Below are positions 55,354-64,000 of a stretch of 64,000 nt of DNA, one piece after another. This DNA is from Mytilus californianus (taxonomy: Eukaryota > Mollusca > Bivalvia > Mytilida > Mytilidae). The notes beneath the pieces are model-generated. The model ran no database searches. It saw only the letters and a program-made list of their open reading frames with translations, and was not told where the DNA came from. The stretch lies in assembly GCF_021869535.1 (NCBI RefSeq), contig NW_026262659.1, positions 1,302,001-1,366,000 of the forward strand, given 5' to 3'. The stretch's first letter is position 1; each line of letters starts with the position of its first letter. A program made the translations under genes and the position numbers.

Positions 55354-55833
55354 TTGGGTTTCGGATTAAATCTAGTGTACTATCCATCACATACTAATAA
55401 AACGTCATTAATGAATGCATCTTGGATAACAAAGAGCGTTTACACAACGACCTACATTTTTTACTTGAGTGACTGGTTACGTTTTCAGTTTATAAATGTT
55501 TTGTTTAGTCCCAGATGTAGTACTGTCAATACATTACAATTATTTAATACTTCTGCTCGACGAAATAGAAGTCATGGTCACAGAACATATATACCACCTG
55601 CTGTGCACACCGTGACAATTGATAGTCTGTTAACGTCTGTTCAAAAACCTTTAGGAATTCACCATATCAGAACTAAATTATACTCCATTCCATTGTCTAA
55701 ACTTTTTTTACTAATTCAAGAGGCCCAAAATACTCCCGTTATTGATTCTGGTTCTGTTTTGTATAGATTAGTTGCAATAATCATGGACATTGCTAACCAT
55801 AGACTATTCAAACCCGACTACATACAAAAATGA
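55354..55833 (+). CDS. Unknown 159-codon ORF upstream of the Penelope-like element
   Basis: The frame is open for 159 codons after a TAA at 55348; the nominal start is TTG and the first ATG is the M of LMNASW. The product has a basic patch (SARRNRSHGHR) in the middle and an aliphatic C-terminal part (SKLFLLIQEAQNTPV, VLYRLVAIIMDIAN). I recognise no domain. It lies about 100 bp before the first recognisable Penelope-like blocks in the same orientation, so it may be that element's 5' ORF, or an exon of something else. In AT-rich DNA a frame this long is unlikely by chance. Confidence 0.4.
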   Translation: MGFGLNLVYYPSHTNKTSLMNASWITKSVYTTTYIFYLSDWLRFQFINVLFSPRCSTVNTLQLFNTSARRNRSHGHRTYIPPAVHTVTIDSLLTSVQKPLGIHHIRTKLYSIPLSKLFLLIQEAQNTPVIDSGSVLYRLVAIIMDIANHRLFKPDYIQK

Positions 55834-55939
55834 GGAAAAACGTAATTTTTTTAAGGTAGAAATTAAGGTTTAGATGCTATTAATATTAGCAATATTATCC
55901 ACCAGAAATCTGTACAAAAAACTATACCAGATTACTTCA

Positions 55940-57076
55940 AAATAAAGCTACACCTGTAATTTCTTATACTGACACCAAGTCTATTGCATCCAAGATTTTC
56001 AACCACAAGAGGGTTTTAGAGGCCTTTAACCTCAAAGATGTGAAATCCAAGCCTCCGGATTGCTCATGTGCATCGTCGCAATACAGTTATAGTCCAGCTG
56101 GTCATGTTATTACTGGCGACTTTGGCATCGTTACCAATGAACAGAGGTGTTAGCCAAGGCACCAAAATATAGAATTCCCCAGCCCATCAACTGGAAAAAG
56201 AACTTCAGGTTACTGATGGATGCAGTTGAGGACCATGCAATAAAATGGGTAAAGCGCGAACCAGACAAACCAGAACTGGACACTTTGTCTGCATGAATCA
56301 AAGCTATTCGATCATGCATTCAGAAACTCATTCAGAAACTACGATGTACTATGAGCACAAGGGTTGGTAACCCTTTCAATAATCCGGAGGTTGTGGATGC
56401 TTTATCCTCTTTGCATGACAATATATCGTTGTTCCAGCAGATAAAGCCTCCAATAATATTGTCTTAATATGTAAAAACCATTATTTGCAATGTCTCACAA
56501 CAGAGCTTGGAATAAATAGAACAACTGGTAATCCTACATATTCTTTAACATCATTTACCAAGGATGAAATTTTACAAAATCACAAATCTGTCCTTCTTTC
56601 TTTTTGTATCAACATCAAAGAAAACGACGAAAATTTACCGTCATTATACTGGATACCAAAACTTCACAAAACTCCATATAAAGAACGATACATAGCTGGA
56701 TCATCAAAATGTTCGACTAAACATCTTTCTAAAGTACTGACTACTATACTTTCTACAGTTAAAGATGGCCTTCAAAAATATTGTGATGAGATATATTCTA
56801 CCAGTGGTGTTAACCAGATGTGGATTCTCAAAAATTTGAAAGATCTACTGCTTAATCTTCGATCACAATCTTTGCAATTTTGCAGCAACATAAAGACTTT
56901 TGATTTTTCTACGCTTTACACTACTATTCCCCATGCTCAGTTAAAAGATCGACTTCACCATCGATTAAAGATTAAAAATGACACTCCGTAAATTTTATGA
57001 ACACCATCACGAATTCGTTGATCCATACGATGTGTCTTTGTCCAAACTAACTAAGGACATTTTTACCACGTCTTAG
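55940..57076 (+). pseudogene. Penelope-like retroelement, broken, RT core deleted
   Basis: Blocks in order: SIASKIFNHKRVLEAFNL and CSCASSQYSYSPAGHVITGD (about 55978-56125); RIPQPINWKK; REPDKPELDTLSA then a TGA where a tryptophan is expected; LSSLHDN; after a frameshift YIVVPADKASNNI; then the open frame 56485-56991 with LPSLYWIPKLHKTPYKERYI and FDFSTLYTTIPHAQLKDRL, the start of a Penelope-like RT. The palm with its catalytic DD is absent. The sequence jumps to a C-terminal block LRKFYEHHHEFVD...LTKDIF ending in TAG at about 57076. At least one nonsense change, two frameshifts and one internal deletion. Not functional. Confidence 0.7.
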
Positions 57077-57429
57077 ATTGTGGTTTGCCATTACGTCGTC
57101 TGATCTTTTAAGTACAGAACGTGACCTATTCCCGATTTTGACTGTTTTGCTGAGTGTGAATTCGCATTGCTATGAGACGTGTCACGGTATTTTTCTATCC
57201 AAAATTCATGTATTTAGTTTCGATGTTATATTTGTTATTGTCAAATGTCTTATCGTTTGTAGTTGTAATTCTTACTTTTTCTGTTCTATTCGTGTGTGAG
57301 GGTAAAGATATTTATCGCCCAGTTCATTTATAGATTTCAGTTTATGTCAACTATACTTACACTATGTATTTGGTTTTCAGTTTGATTTAGAAGAAATATA
57401 GTTGGGTGCAGACCAAGCATTACATAAAG
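57077..57429. other. Presumed 3' flank of the Penelope-like element
   Basis: No coding capacity; a 73-codon frame at 57078-57299 has no motif. The boundary with the next element is not defined. Confidence 0.4.
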
Positions 57430-57473
57430 CAAACGCAAGTTAACGCCGCGTGCACATATTTCGTTAGTTAACT

Positions 57474-57730
57474 TCAATTTTCGCGTTTACTAGTAAACGC
57501 GCGTTTACTAGAATTACGTTAACGCGGTCAAAATGGAAATTTCTAATGTCTACCCGAGTAAACGGGCGTTTACTCTGTGTCCGTTTAGTCAGTAGTAAAC
57601 GGGCGTTTACTTCAGATTTCACAAATTTATTTTTACGTGCACTTAAAAGTAAACGTGCGTTTACTACTGATTTCATAAGTGTATTTTTACGTGCACTTGA
57701 AAGTAAACGCGCGTTTACTTTTCGCGTTAA
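57474..57730. repeat. Left palindrome array
   Basis: 18-bp palindromes AGTAAACGNNCGTTTACT start at 57492, 57557, 57594, 57648 and 57702. Those at 57491-57510 and 57701-57720 are perfect 20-bp palindromes; others differ only at the two central bases (GG, GG, TG). Part of the spacing is a 54-bp unit with TTTTTACGTGCACTT. GTTAACG words flank it. Confidence 0.9.
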
Positions 57731-58329
57731 CTGATTGTGTAAATTAAGAAATAAACTTCGTGTTTATTTGTACATTTATTTTTATTAAAACGACTTTTAT
57801 CTTAAGTTAATATTATACGTATGTGTGTTTCAAACAAGAACAATTCAAGAACGCTTAATTTTAATTCGAAATATTAATATTTATTAAATTACAAAAAATC
57901 AGTTCCAATAACTTTACTGATTAGCGGATTTTCTATATTTTCTTTTCAAAAGTTACATGTACAAATATCGAGGCGGATAGAAAAGTTATCCAACACATCA
58001 GAAAAATATTTCTATATGATAGGGTATAAACATCATTGTTTACGTTGCTTCGTTCCCCATTTTTAACTGTCTCTTCGAATTCCTTAATATAACTCGATGC
58101 ATTTAATACATTATTTTAAATCGTAATTCACCTTGTTTGCCTTGGATTTACATGATTTAAGCTTCTGTTTTGCCAAATGTTCAAACGAAAAGTGTACAGT
58201 GTATTGAAAGGGATATTAATCAAGTGTTGTATAAGTATGTACATTTGTACCATCTCTTCAATTTAGACAGACTTATCCATAACCATTATAAATGATATTT
58301 GGGACGTCCGAAAAATATACTCGATCTGA

Positions 58330-58385
58330 ACATGAATGAAATATTGCCACTGGACGTTATGCTACAAACAAAATCAATCAACCTA
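58330..58385 (+). repeat. Possible non-LTR 3' tail remnant
   Basis: GAATGAAATATTGCCACTGG then ACGTTATGCTAC and AATCAATCAA, similar to 27030-27090. Confidence 0.4.
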
Positions 58386-58529
58386 CATAATATATTAACA
58401 GTATATTATTCCAAGAAGAGAACTTCTCATACTTTTCATTATAAAGTACATGAATCAGTCATGTGAGTGTTGAATAATGATGTCGTTAAATAGTTTTGTT
58501 TAAAATACAAACCATCACGAACTACTGAC

Positions 58530-59960
58530 ATAAAAAATTACTGACTTACTATGTGACTATCAGATTTACATAATAAAGTGCAAATATGGTCAGTTTTGGT
58601 TGATGCGGACAAATAATTTTGTTATACGAGTCAGTCTGAGGTATGAAAACTACTGAAATTTGTTTACGATTCAATATTTTGAATAAAAAGAGGACATGCT
58701 GGAACACTACATTGATGCGAACAAAATTTTTTAGTCATGTTCCAATATTGCTATCATTTGTATTATACAATCCATCCTTACATGAAAATATTACTGATTT
58801 ACTATGCGACTATAAGATTTACATAACAAAATGCAAATATGGTCACTTTTGGTTGATGCGGACAAATAATTTTGTTATACGAGTCAGTCTGAGGTATGAA
58901 AACTACTGAAATTTATTTACAATTCAATATTTTGAATAAAAAGAGGACATGCTGGCACTCTAAATTGATGCGAACAAAATTTTTTAGTCATTATGTTCCA
59001 ATATTGCTATCATTTGTATTATACAGTCCATCCTTACATGAAAAAATAACTCATTTACTATGGTGCTATATATAATAACGTGCTAATATAGTCAGTTTTG
59101 GTTGATGGGTAAAAAAAAATTTATTATACGAGTCAGTCTGAGGTAAGAAAACTACTGAAATTTGTTTACAATTCAATATTTTGAATAAAAAGAGGACATG
59201 CTGGCACTCTTAATTGATGCAAACAAAATTATTAGTCATTATGTTCCAATATTGCTATCATTTGTATTATACAATCCATCCTTACATGAAAAAATAACTC
59301 ATTTACTATGCGGCTATATAGATTTACATAATAAAGTGCTAATATGGTCAGTTAAGGTTGATGCGGACAAATAATTTTATTATACGATCAGGCTGAGGTA
59401 AGAAAAATACTGAAATTTGTTTACGATTCAATATTTTGAATAAAAAGAGGACATGCTGGTACTCTTAATTGATGCAGAAATTTTTTTGTAGTCATTATGT
59501 TCTAATATTACTATAATTTGGTTTATATTATCCATCCTTACATGAAAATATTACTGATTTACTATGCTACTATAAGATTTACATAATAAAGTGCTAATAT
59601 GGTCAGTTTTGGTTGATGCGAACAAATACATTTGTTATAAGAGTCAGTCTGATGTATGAAAACTACTGAAATTTGTTAACGATTAAATATTTTGAATAAA
59701 AAGAGGTCATGCTGGTTCCAATATTGCTGTCAATTATATTATACGGTCCATAATGGCATAAAAATATAACTGAATTACTACGCGGCTATATAGATAACTT
59801 GATAAAGGGCAAATCTGGTCAGTTAGGTAAATGAGATCAAATAATTTGTTTTACGAGTCATCCTGAGTCAGCCTGTCTGAGATGTGTAAACTGTTTGGTT
59901 TTGGTCACGATTAAATTATTTGAATAAAAGGACATACTTGAACTATTTATTTGTGAAGAA
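58530..59960 (+). repeat. 253-bp tandem array, ~5.5 copies
   Basis: The marker GAATAAAA(A)GAGGACAT or its variants is at 58681, 58934, 59183, 59438, 59694 and 59922 (periods 253, 249, 255, 256, 228). Units include TCCATCCTTACATGAAAA, GGTCAGTTTTGGTTGATG and ACGAGTCAGTCTGAGGTA. Non-coding; the 88-codon frame at 58643 spans unit boundaries. Confidence 0.9.
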
Positions 59961-60011
59961 AAAGAAATTTACTATGATCAATTTTCAATTAATTAAAGAA
60001 GTGTGATTACA

Positions 60012-60051
60012 CAGGGACAGTCTATACTAACGTTAGTATAGACTGTCCCTG
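60012..60051. repeat. Perfect 40-bp palindrome
   Basis: CAGGGACAGTCTATACTAAC is followed without spacer by its exact reverse complement. Confidence 0.95.
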
Positions 60052-60174
60052 GATTACATTATTAATTAACTGTATTCGTCAATATGTCAATAAAAAATGA
60101 CAAGTTGGTGATTTAATTTTGATGTACCTTATCATTTGATATTTTGGGTCAGTGTATCCAGGATACGATGACAA

Positions 60175-60345
60175 TCTGCGTTAACGCGCGTTTACTACAA
60201 ACAGTAAACGTGCGTTTAATTTTGACGAAAATAGAAGACGCGCATTTTCAACGTTAACGCGGAAGTAAACGCGAAAGTAAACGCCCGTTTACTCTTTAAA
60301 AAATTAGAAGACGCACCGTTTTTGCGTTAACGCGGAGGTAAACCT
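60175..60345. repeat. Right palindrome array
   Basis: AGTAAACGTGCGTTTAAT (60203) and AGTAAACGCCCGTTTACT (60276) plus GTTAACGCGCGTTTAC (about 60180) and CGTTAACGCGG (60252, 60325), with AGAAGACGC repeated twice (60233, 60307). Confidence 0.85.
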
Positions 60346-60370
60346 GAAAGGTCTACAGCGTGTCAGAGGT

Positions 60371-61195
60371 ATGTGGCGCATATACCCAGACTCTGATATT
60401 GACAGAGAAACTCTAGTCACTAACAACATTGCTGTACGTAGCAAGCGTATCAACATATTCAGTAGTAACCCAAGAACAAGCGAATATTCTACACCCTTTC
60501 ACTTACGTGTTCGAGTAAAAGACGTCCCTTGTTCAGCTGATGATGGTCAGATCTTAAGAGCAATTGAAAATGAAGGCAACTGTAGTGTGCACAAAATATT
60601 CAGAGAAAGGCTTCGTGTGGATGGGTTGCTAACACATTGCCAAACGGGCGACCGCATTCTTCTTTGTGACCCATTAGAAAAACCCCTACCAAGAACCATT
60701 AAAATAGGCAAATATAGAGCCATGGTCTTCCATAAAGACCAAATGCCATCATCAAATGACAACCTTATTTGCAACAAATGCTTACAAAATGGGCACAAAT
60801 TTCGGGATTGTCAGAACGATTGGGTTTGTAAGATGTGTAAGTGCCCAGGTCATAAGCAGGCAGATTGTCCAAGCTTTGATGTTCACAAAGAGGAAAGTAA
60901 CAACATGTCTAACGAAAACAAAAGCAAAACCTTATCTGAAAGTGAAACAGACAGTGATGGATCAAACACTGAGTCTATTGAGGAACTTACAGAAGTCAAC
61001 ACTAGAACACAAGCCACCTCACAATTAACTACAACAAACACAAATCCTCAAGAAGTATCGAGTGTACTAGGAAAGGCCCTAAAGAAAATTACAAAATCAA
61101 CATTTTCCTTCGAAAATAAAACCAACAATATTTCGGATGAAGCGGAAACCCCAAGAAAGAAAAAAAAAATCAACAAAAAAAAGGAAAAAATCTGA
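60371..61195 (+). CDS. Non-LTR retrotransposon ORF1: two CCHC zinc knuckles (Tx1/L1-like)
   Basis: ATG at 60371, but the frame is open further upstream and reads plausibly as protein (LKGLQRVRGMWRIYP), so the true start was probably lost where the palindrome array begins. An N-terminal RNA-binding-like region (about residues 45-125: HLRVRVKDVPC, GDRILLCDPLEKPLPRTI, YRAMVFHKDQ) precedes two zinc knuckles, CNKCLQNGHKFRDC and CKMCKCPGHKQADC (about residues 134-168). A Ser/Thr/Glu-rich tail follows. The frame ends in an A-rich run at about 61160-61195; the neighbouring frame continues with KKSEEVNGKK...PIQKPKGH to 61349, so a single-base slip there probably truncated the C-terminus. It binds element RNA in related LINEs. 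Confidence 0.75.
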   Translation: MWRIYPDSDIDRETLVTNNIAVRSKRINIFSSNPRTSEYSTPFHLRVRVKDVPCSADDGQILRAIENEGNCSVHKIFRERLRVDGLLTHCQTGDRILLCDPLEKPLPRTIKIGKYRAMVFHKDQMPSSNDNLICNKCLQNGHKFRDCQNDWVCKMCKCPGHKQADCPSFDVHKEESNNMSNENKSKTLSESETDSDGSNTESIEELTEVNTRTQATSQLTTTNTNPQEVSSVLGKALKKITKSTFSFENKTNNISDEAETPRKKKKINKKKEKI

Positions 61196-61462
61196 AGAAG
61201 TTAACGGAAAAAAATCAAACAAACAGACAACGATGTTTCAATTTAGTGCAGCTACACCAGATTCTCGCAGTGAAAAGCGTCAAGCAACGACACCAACTGA
61301 TAAAGTACATGAACGATCCGTCCCTATTCAAAAACCAAAAGGGCATTAACTCATTGGAAGTCAACATCAATACAAGTTAATGTAGTTTACTAAAACAAAC
61401 AAATAAACAGTAGTTTTAAATCCCCCCCCCCTTTTGTTGTTGTCAAAATCTTTTAAATAATC

Positions 61463-62032
61463 ATGTGTGTATGCAAATTTTTATATGTTATTTTGTCTTT
61501 TTTTGTTGTTTTTACTTATATTATAAAAAATAAACAAAAAAACGGATATAGTATAATAAGAGATTATACATATTCCAATGAAAGAGTTAAACACAATTAT
61601 AGATATACATGTCATTTATTCTTGATAATCAATGGTATTACTTTTTTAAAACGTCACGATTCACTTTATGAAAAACAAAATCCCAAACTACTAGCTAGGA
61701 GTTATCTTAAAAATTGGAACACATCTATCAAATGTTTTGCAAATGAAAACTTCAACATAAAGTTTATGTCAACAAAAAGTTATGACACATCAGTAGTTTC
61801 ATATGCAAAGATATTCCGATTAGAGCAGAAAAATTCTAGCAACACATTTTCTCACTACCACAAATTAAATAATGTCATGAATCCAAGGCTATCATGTCTA
61901 TTAAATCCCAACAAATTTAGGCCAAACATTGCACGAATATTCCAGCTTCTTGTGCAATTCTTCGTCAGTTTTCACTGGATATTCAAAAACGCACTAAAAT
62001 GGTTGAGCACACAGAATAGGAAAAAACAATAA
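61463..62032 (+). CDS. Unknown 189-codon ORF between LINE ORF1 and ORF2
   Basis: Genuine ATG at 61463. The first 20 residues form one hydrophobic segment (LYVILSFFVVFTYII), so a signal anchor is possible. The remainder is basic, rich in N, K, S and F, without a motif I recognise. At this base composition (about 70% AT) 189 codons without a stop would be rare by chance. It lies in the sense orientation of the LINE, in a spacer that is normally short in L1/Tx1-type elements. It may be an extra LINE ORF, a nested gene or a fluke. Confidence 0.4.
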   Translation: MCVCKFLYVILSFFVVFTYIIKNKQKNGYSIIRDYTYSNERVKHNYRYTCHLFLIINGITFLKRHDSLYEKQNPKLLARSYLKNWNTSIKCFANENFNIKFMSTKSYDTSVVSYAKIFRLEQKNSSNTFSHYHKLNNVMNPRLSCLLNPNKFRPNIARIFQLLVQFFVSFHWIFKNALKWLSTQNRKKQ

Positions 62033-62615
62033 ACATGGTTAAGTTGTCATATCATTGGTGGCATTATGCTTCTACTTCACATCCAAAATCACAGTCGTCA
62101 CAAAACAAAATTAAGATTGCTCCTATTTATGTATCATGAAACTCCAAACAGTAAATTAGTGCAATTGCACAATGCAATATCTCTGCAAAACAACAGATTT
62201 AACCTGAAAATAAAAATAAAAGTAGCAATAATAAGATTGAAAATTTCTTTCAAACACAAGTAGGTTAAAAATAACAGGAAAATAAAGTATACCATATACA
62301 TCGATAACTATGTATCATACAACATAATGTTCATTGTCATTGAAGTTGTTGTTATTAAACTTATTATATTATGTAATTCAGAAATTAATCTGCATACTTT
62401 ATATATGTATTCAACTTATCTACTTGATATGCTAAAACTATTGTCTATATTGTATACTTATAAAGACATGTGGAATATAGAAATGAATACTAACATATAT
62501 AAACAATGCAAAAAAGAAAGTATGTCAAGTTCTAGTTCAATAGATTGTTTTTTTATTTTTTTTTGATTTTTTTTTTGTGCACAACATATATTTATTATAA
62601 TTAATTACATCTATA
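62033..62615. other. Spacer before ORF2, no gene supported
   Basis: AT-rich with T runs; frames of 65 and 79 codons lack motifs. Confidence 0.45.
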
Positions 62616-64000
62616 ATGAGTGAAAAACTACATATATGTTCCTTAAACTGTCAGGGCTTAGGGCAAAAACAAAAAAAAGAAAGACTAAACCTATGGTGCA
62701 AAAATCAAAAGTGTAATATTTTATTCATACAAGAATCACATTTTATTGGAAAAAATGAAGATGTCATAAACAATGAGATAAAAGGCAAATTTTACCACAG
62801 TTTCGGAAATTCTCAATCAAGAGGGGTCTAAATACTAATCAATGAAAACATTAAACATAAAACTATCAATGAAATTAGAGATAATGATGGAAGAATAATA
62901 CTCGTTAATATAGAACTTGATGGTAATATCTTTACACTACTGAATGTGTATGCTCCAAATACTCGTCGAAACAGAAACTCATTTTTCAATAAATTAAATA
63001 ATATCATTAATAATAACCGTTTAGGAATAATCATAATGGGGGGGGGGGGGGGGGGGGGGGGGGGTGACATGAATGAAACTTTAACATCATATGATAGAAA
63101 AAGAATTAGATGTAATAATCAAAATAAACCTGTCAATAGTTTAAAACAACTAATAAAAAAACATAAACTTATTGATATATGGAGAGAACTAAATCAAAAC
63201 ACCAGTCAGTTTACGTGGAGAAGAAAAAGCAATATAAATGTCGCAAGCAGAATTGATTTTTTTCTAATAAGCCCAGATATAAGACCTCATATAATATCAG
63301 CAGACATAAGACCTGCACTAATTTCACATACAGATCATCAAGCCATCTCAATACAAATAAGTCTTAAATCTCAAAATAAAGGCAAAGGTTTCTTAAAGAT
63401 AAATAATAGTATAATGAATGATGAAAAATACAAAGAAATAATAATTCATCTCAAAGACACCCATAAAGAAAAAATACTCACCAAAAATAATGATCCTAGA
63501 ATTACTTGGGACATTTTCAAAACTGAAGTAAGGGAGGTAATTATTGCATACTGCAAACAAAAGGCTGCTGAAAGTAAAAATGATATACAAATTTTAGAAA
63601 ACAAGTTAAAATGCTTACATGTATATGAAAAATCAAGTAATTCAGAAAATTATAAAATAGAAATAAATAATGTAGAAAACAATTTACAAAATATATACAT
63701 AAAGGAAACTAGAGGTGCACAAATTAGGTCCCGAGTCAGATGGGCAGAAGAAGGGGAAAAAATAAAATACTTTTTGGGTCTTGAAAAATCAAGACAAACA
63801 AAAAAAACTATTTCTGCCCTTAAAAATGATCAAGGTAATATTGTTACAGCCGCATCAGATATACTTATTCTTGGGAAAAATTACTACCAAAACTTGTATA
63901 AAAGTACTGAACCAGACCCTTCTGAAATAAAAAAAAATATATTAGCGAAACAAAGATAGATCACTCACTATCCAATAATGATAGTCAACCATTGGGCGGT
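62616..64000 (+). pseudogene. Non-LTR retrotransposon ORF2 (AP-type endonuclease, start of RT region), broken and cut by window end
   Basis: ATG at 62616. Endonuclease motifs of the EEP family in order: LNCQGL, IQESHF, LLNVYAPN, GGDMNE, SRIDFFLIS, SHTDHQA, retaining the usual N, E, Y, D/N, D and H positions. Then comes the linker typical of L1/Tx1-like elements (RSRVRWAEEGEKIKYFLGLE, then DQGNIVTAASDI and YYQNLYKS). Breaks: TAA at 62829-62831 in the same frame as the rest; a G27 run in the GGDMN motif adding about seven glycines without shifting frame; TAG at 63957-63959 with sense resuming in another frame (KIDHSLSNNDSQPLGG), so a frameshift lies near 63940-63957. The RT itself lies beyond the window. 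Confidence 0.8.
63038..63064 (+). repeat. G27 homopolymer inside ORF2
   Basis: 27 consecutive G at the position of the endonuclease GGD motif. The reading frame survives as a run of nine glycines. Confidence 0.9.

Larger units (their letters stand above)
57430..60345. mobile_element. 2.9-kb structure flanked by AGTAAACG..CGTTTACT palindrome arrays
   Basis: Left array 57474-57730, unique AT-rich centre, 253-bp tandem array (58530-59960), perfect 40-bp palindrome (60012-60051), right array 60175-60345. Both arrays contain the same two word types, AGTAAACGNNCGTTTACT and CGTTAACGCGG, found nowhere else in the window. No protein is encoded. Calling it one mobile unit is inference from shared flanking arrays; no target duplication was identified, and the right end abuts coding sequence of a LINE ORF1. 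Confidence 0.55.

Noticed and set aside
62828..63070. Proline-rich minus-strand ORF
   Set aside because: Antisense shadow of the LINE ORF2 across the G27 run.

Overview
The window looks like AT-rich nuclear DNA of a bivalve mollusc, most likely a marine mussel related to Mytilus. This is inferred from the repeats and not proven. They include a 620-bp dispersed repeat (family C), the dispersed repeat at 40545, and several families built from 150-180 bp tandem units beside ACGG/GACGACG-type microsatellite and a terminal palindrome, which resemble the bivalve 'pearl'/BIV160 elements. I see no prokaryotic features and no clear single-copy host gene. Nearly everything recognisable is mobile or repetitive DNA.

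Left part (1-11520). MITE-like fragments come first, then a complete Ty3/gypsy-type LTR retrotransposon (3666-11520) whose two 290-bp LTRs look identical by eye. It has an unusual gag whose N-terminus resembles a helix-hairpin-helix DNA-binding domain, followed by an in-frame TGA and then the capsid and zinc-knuckle half. A possible -1 frameshift site lies in the gag/pol overlap. Pol runs protease-RT-RNase H-integrase and ends in a PHD finger. DNA- or chromatin-binding modules at both ends of the proteome are the most striking coding feature here.

Middle (11521-53640). This is a mosaic of nested non-autonomous repeats (families A to H below), inserted into one another so that relative ages can be read. 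Between them are several arrays of short palindromes: TCCCATGGGA repeated every 19-21 bp (19058-19261), and two inverted copies of a CATG-word array about 31 kb apart (21049 and 52128). A decayed two-exon THAP-DDE transposase gene lies on the minus strand (44115-45734). There are also foldback hairpins, a nested self-insertion of a MITE, and long G or C homopolymers.

Right part (53640-64000). Two broken Penelope-like retroelement fragments are followed by a 2.9-kb structure flanked by AGTAAACGCGCGTTTACT palindrome arrays, with a 253-bp tandem array and a perfect 40-bp palindrome inside. Abutting it is a Tx1/L1-like non-LTR retrotransposon with a zinc-knuckle ORF1, an unexplained 189-codon middle ORF, and an ORF2 (endonuclease and start of RT region) that carries a stop, a poly-G expansion and a frameshift and runs off the window.

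Open reading frames elsewhere are short and mostly lie in repeats. Several assumed starts are not ATG; true ATG positions are given where they matter.
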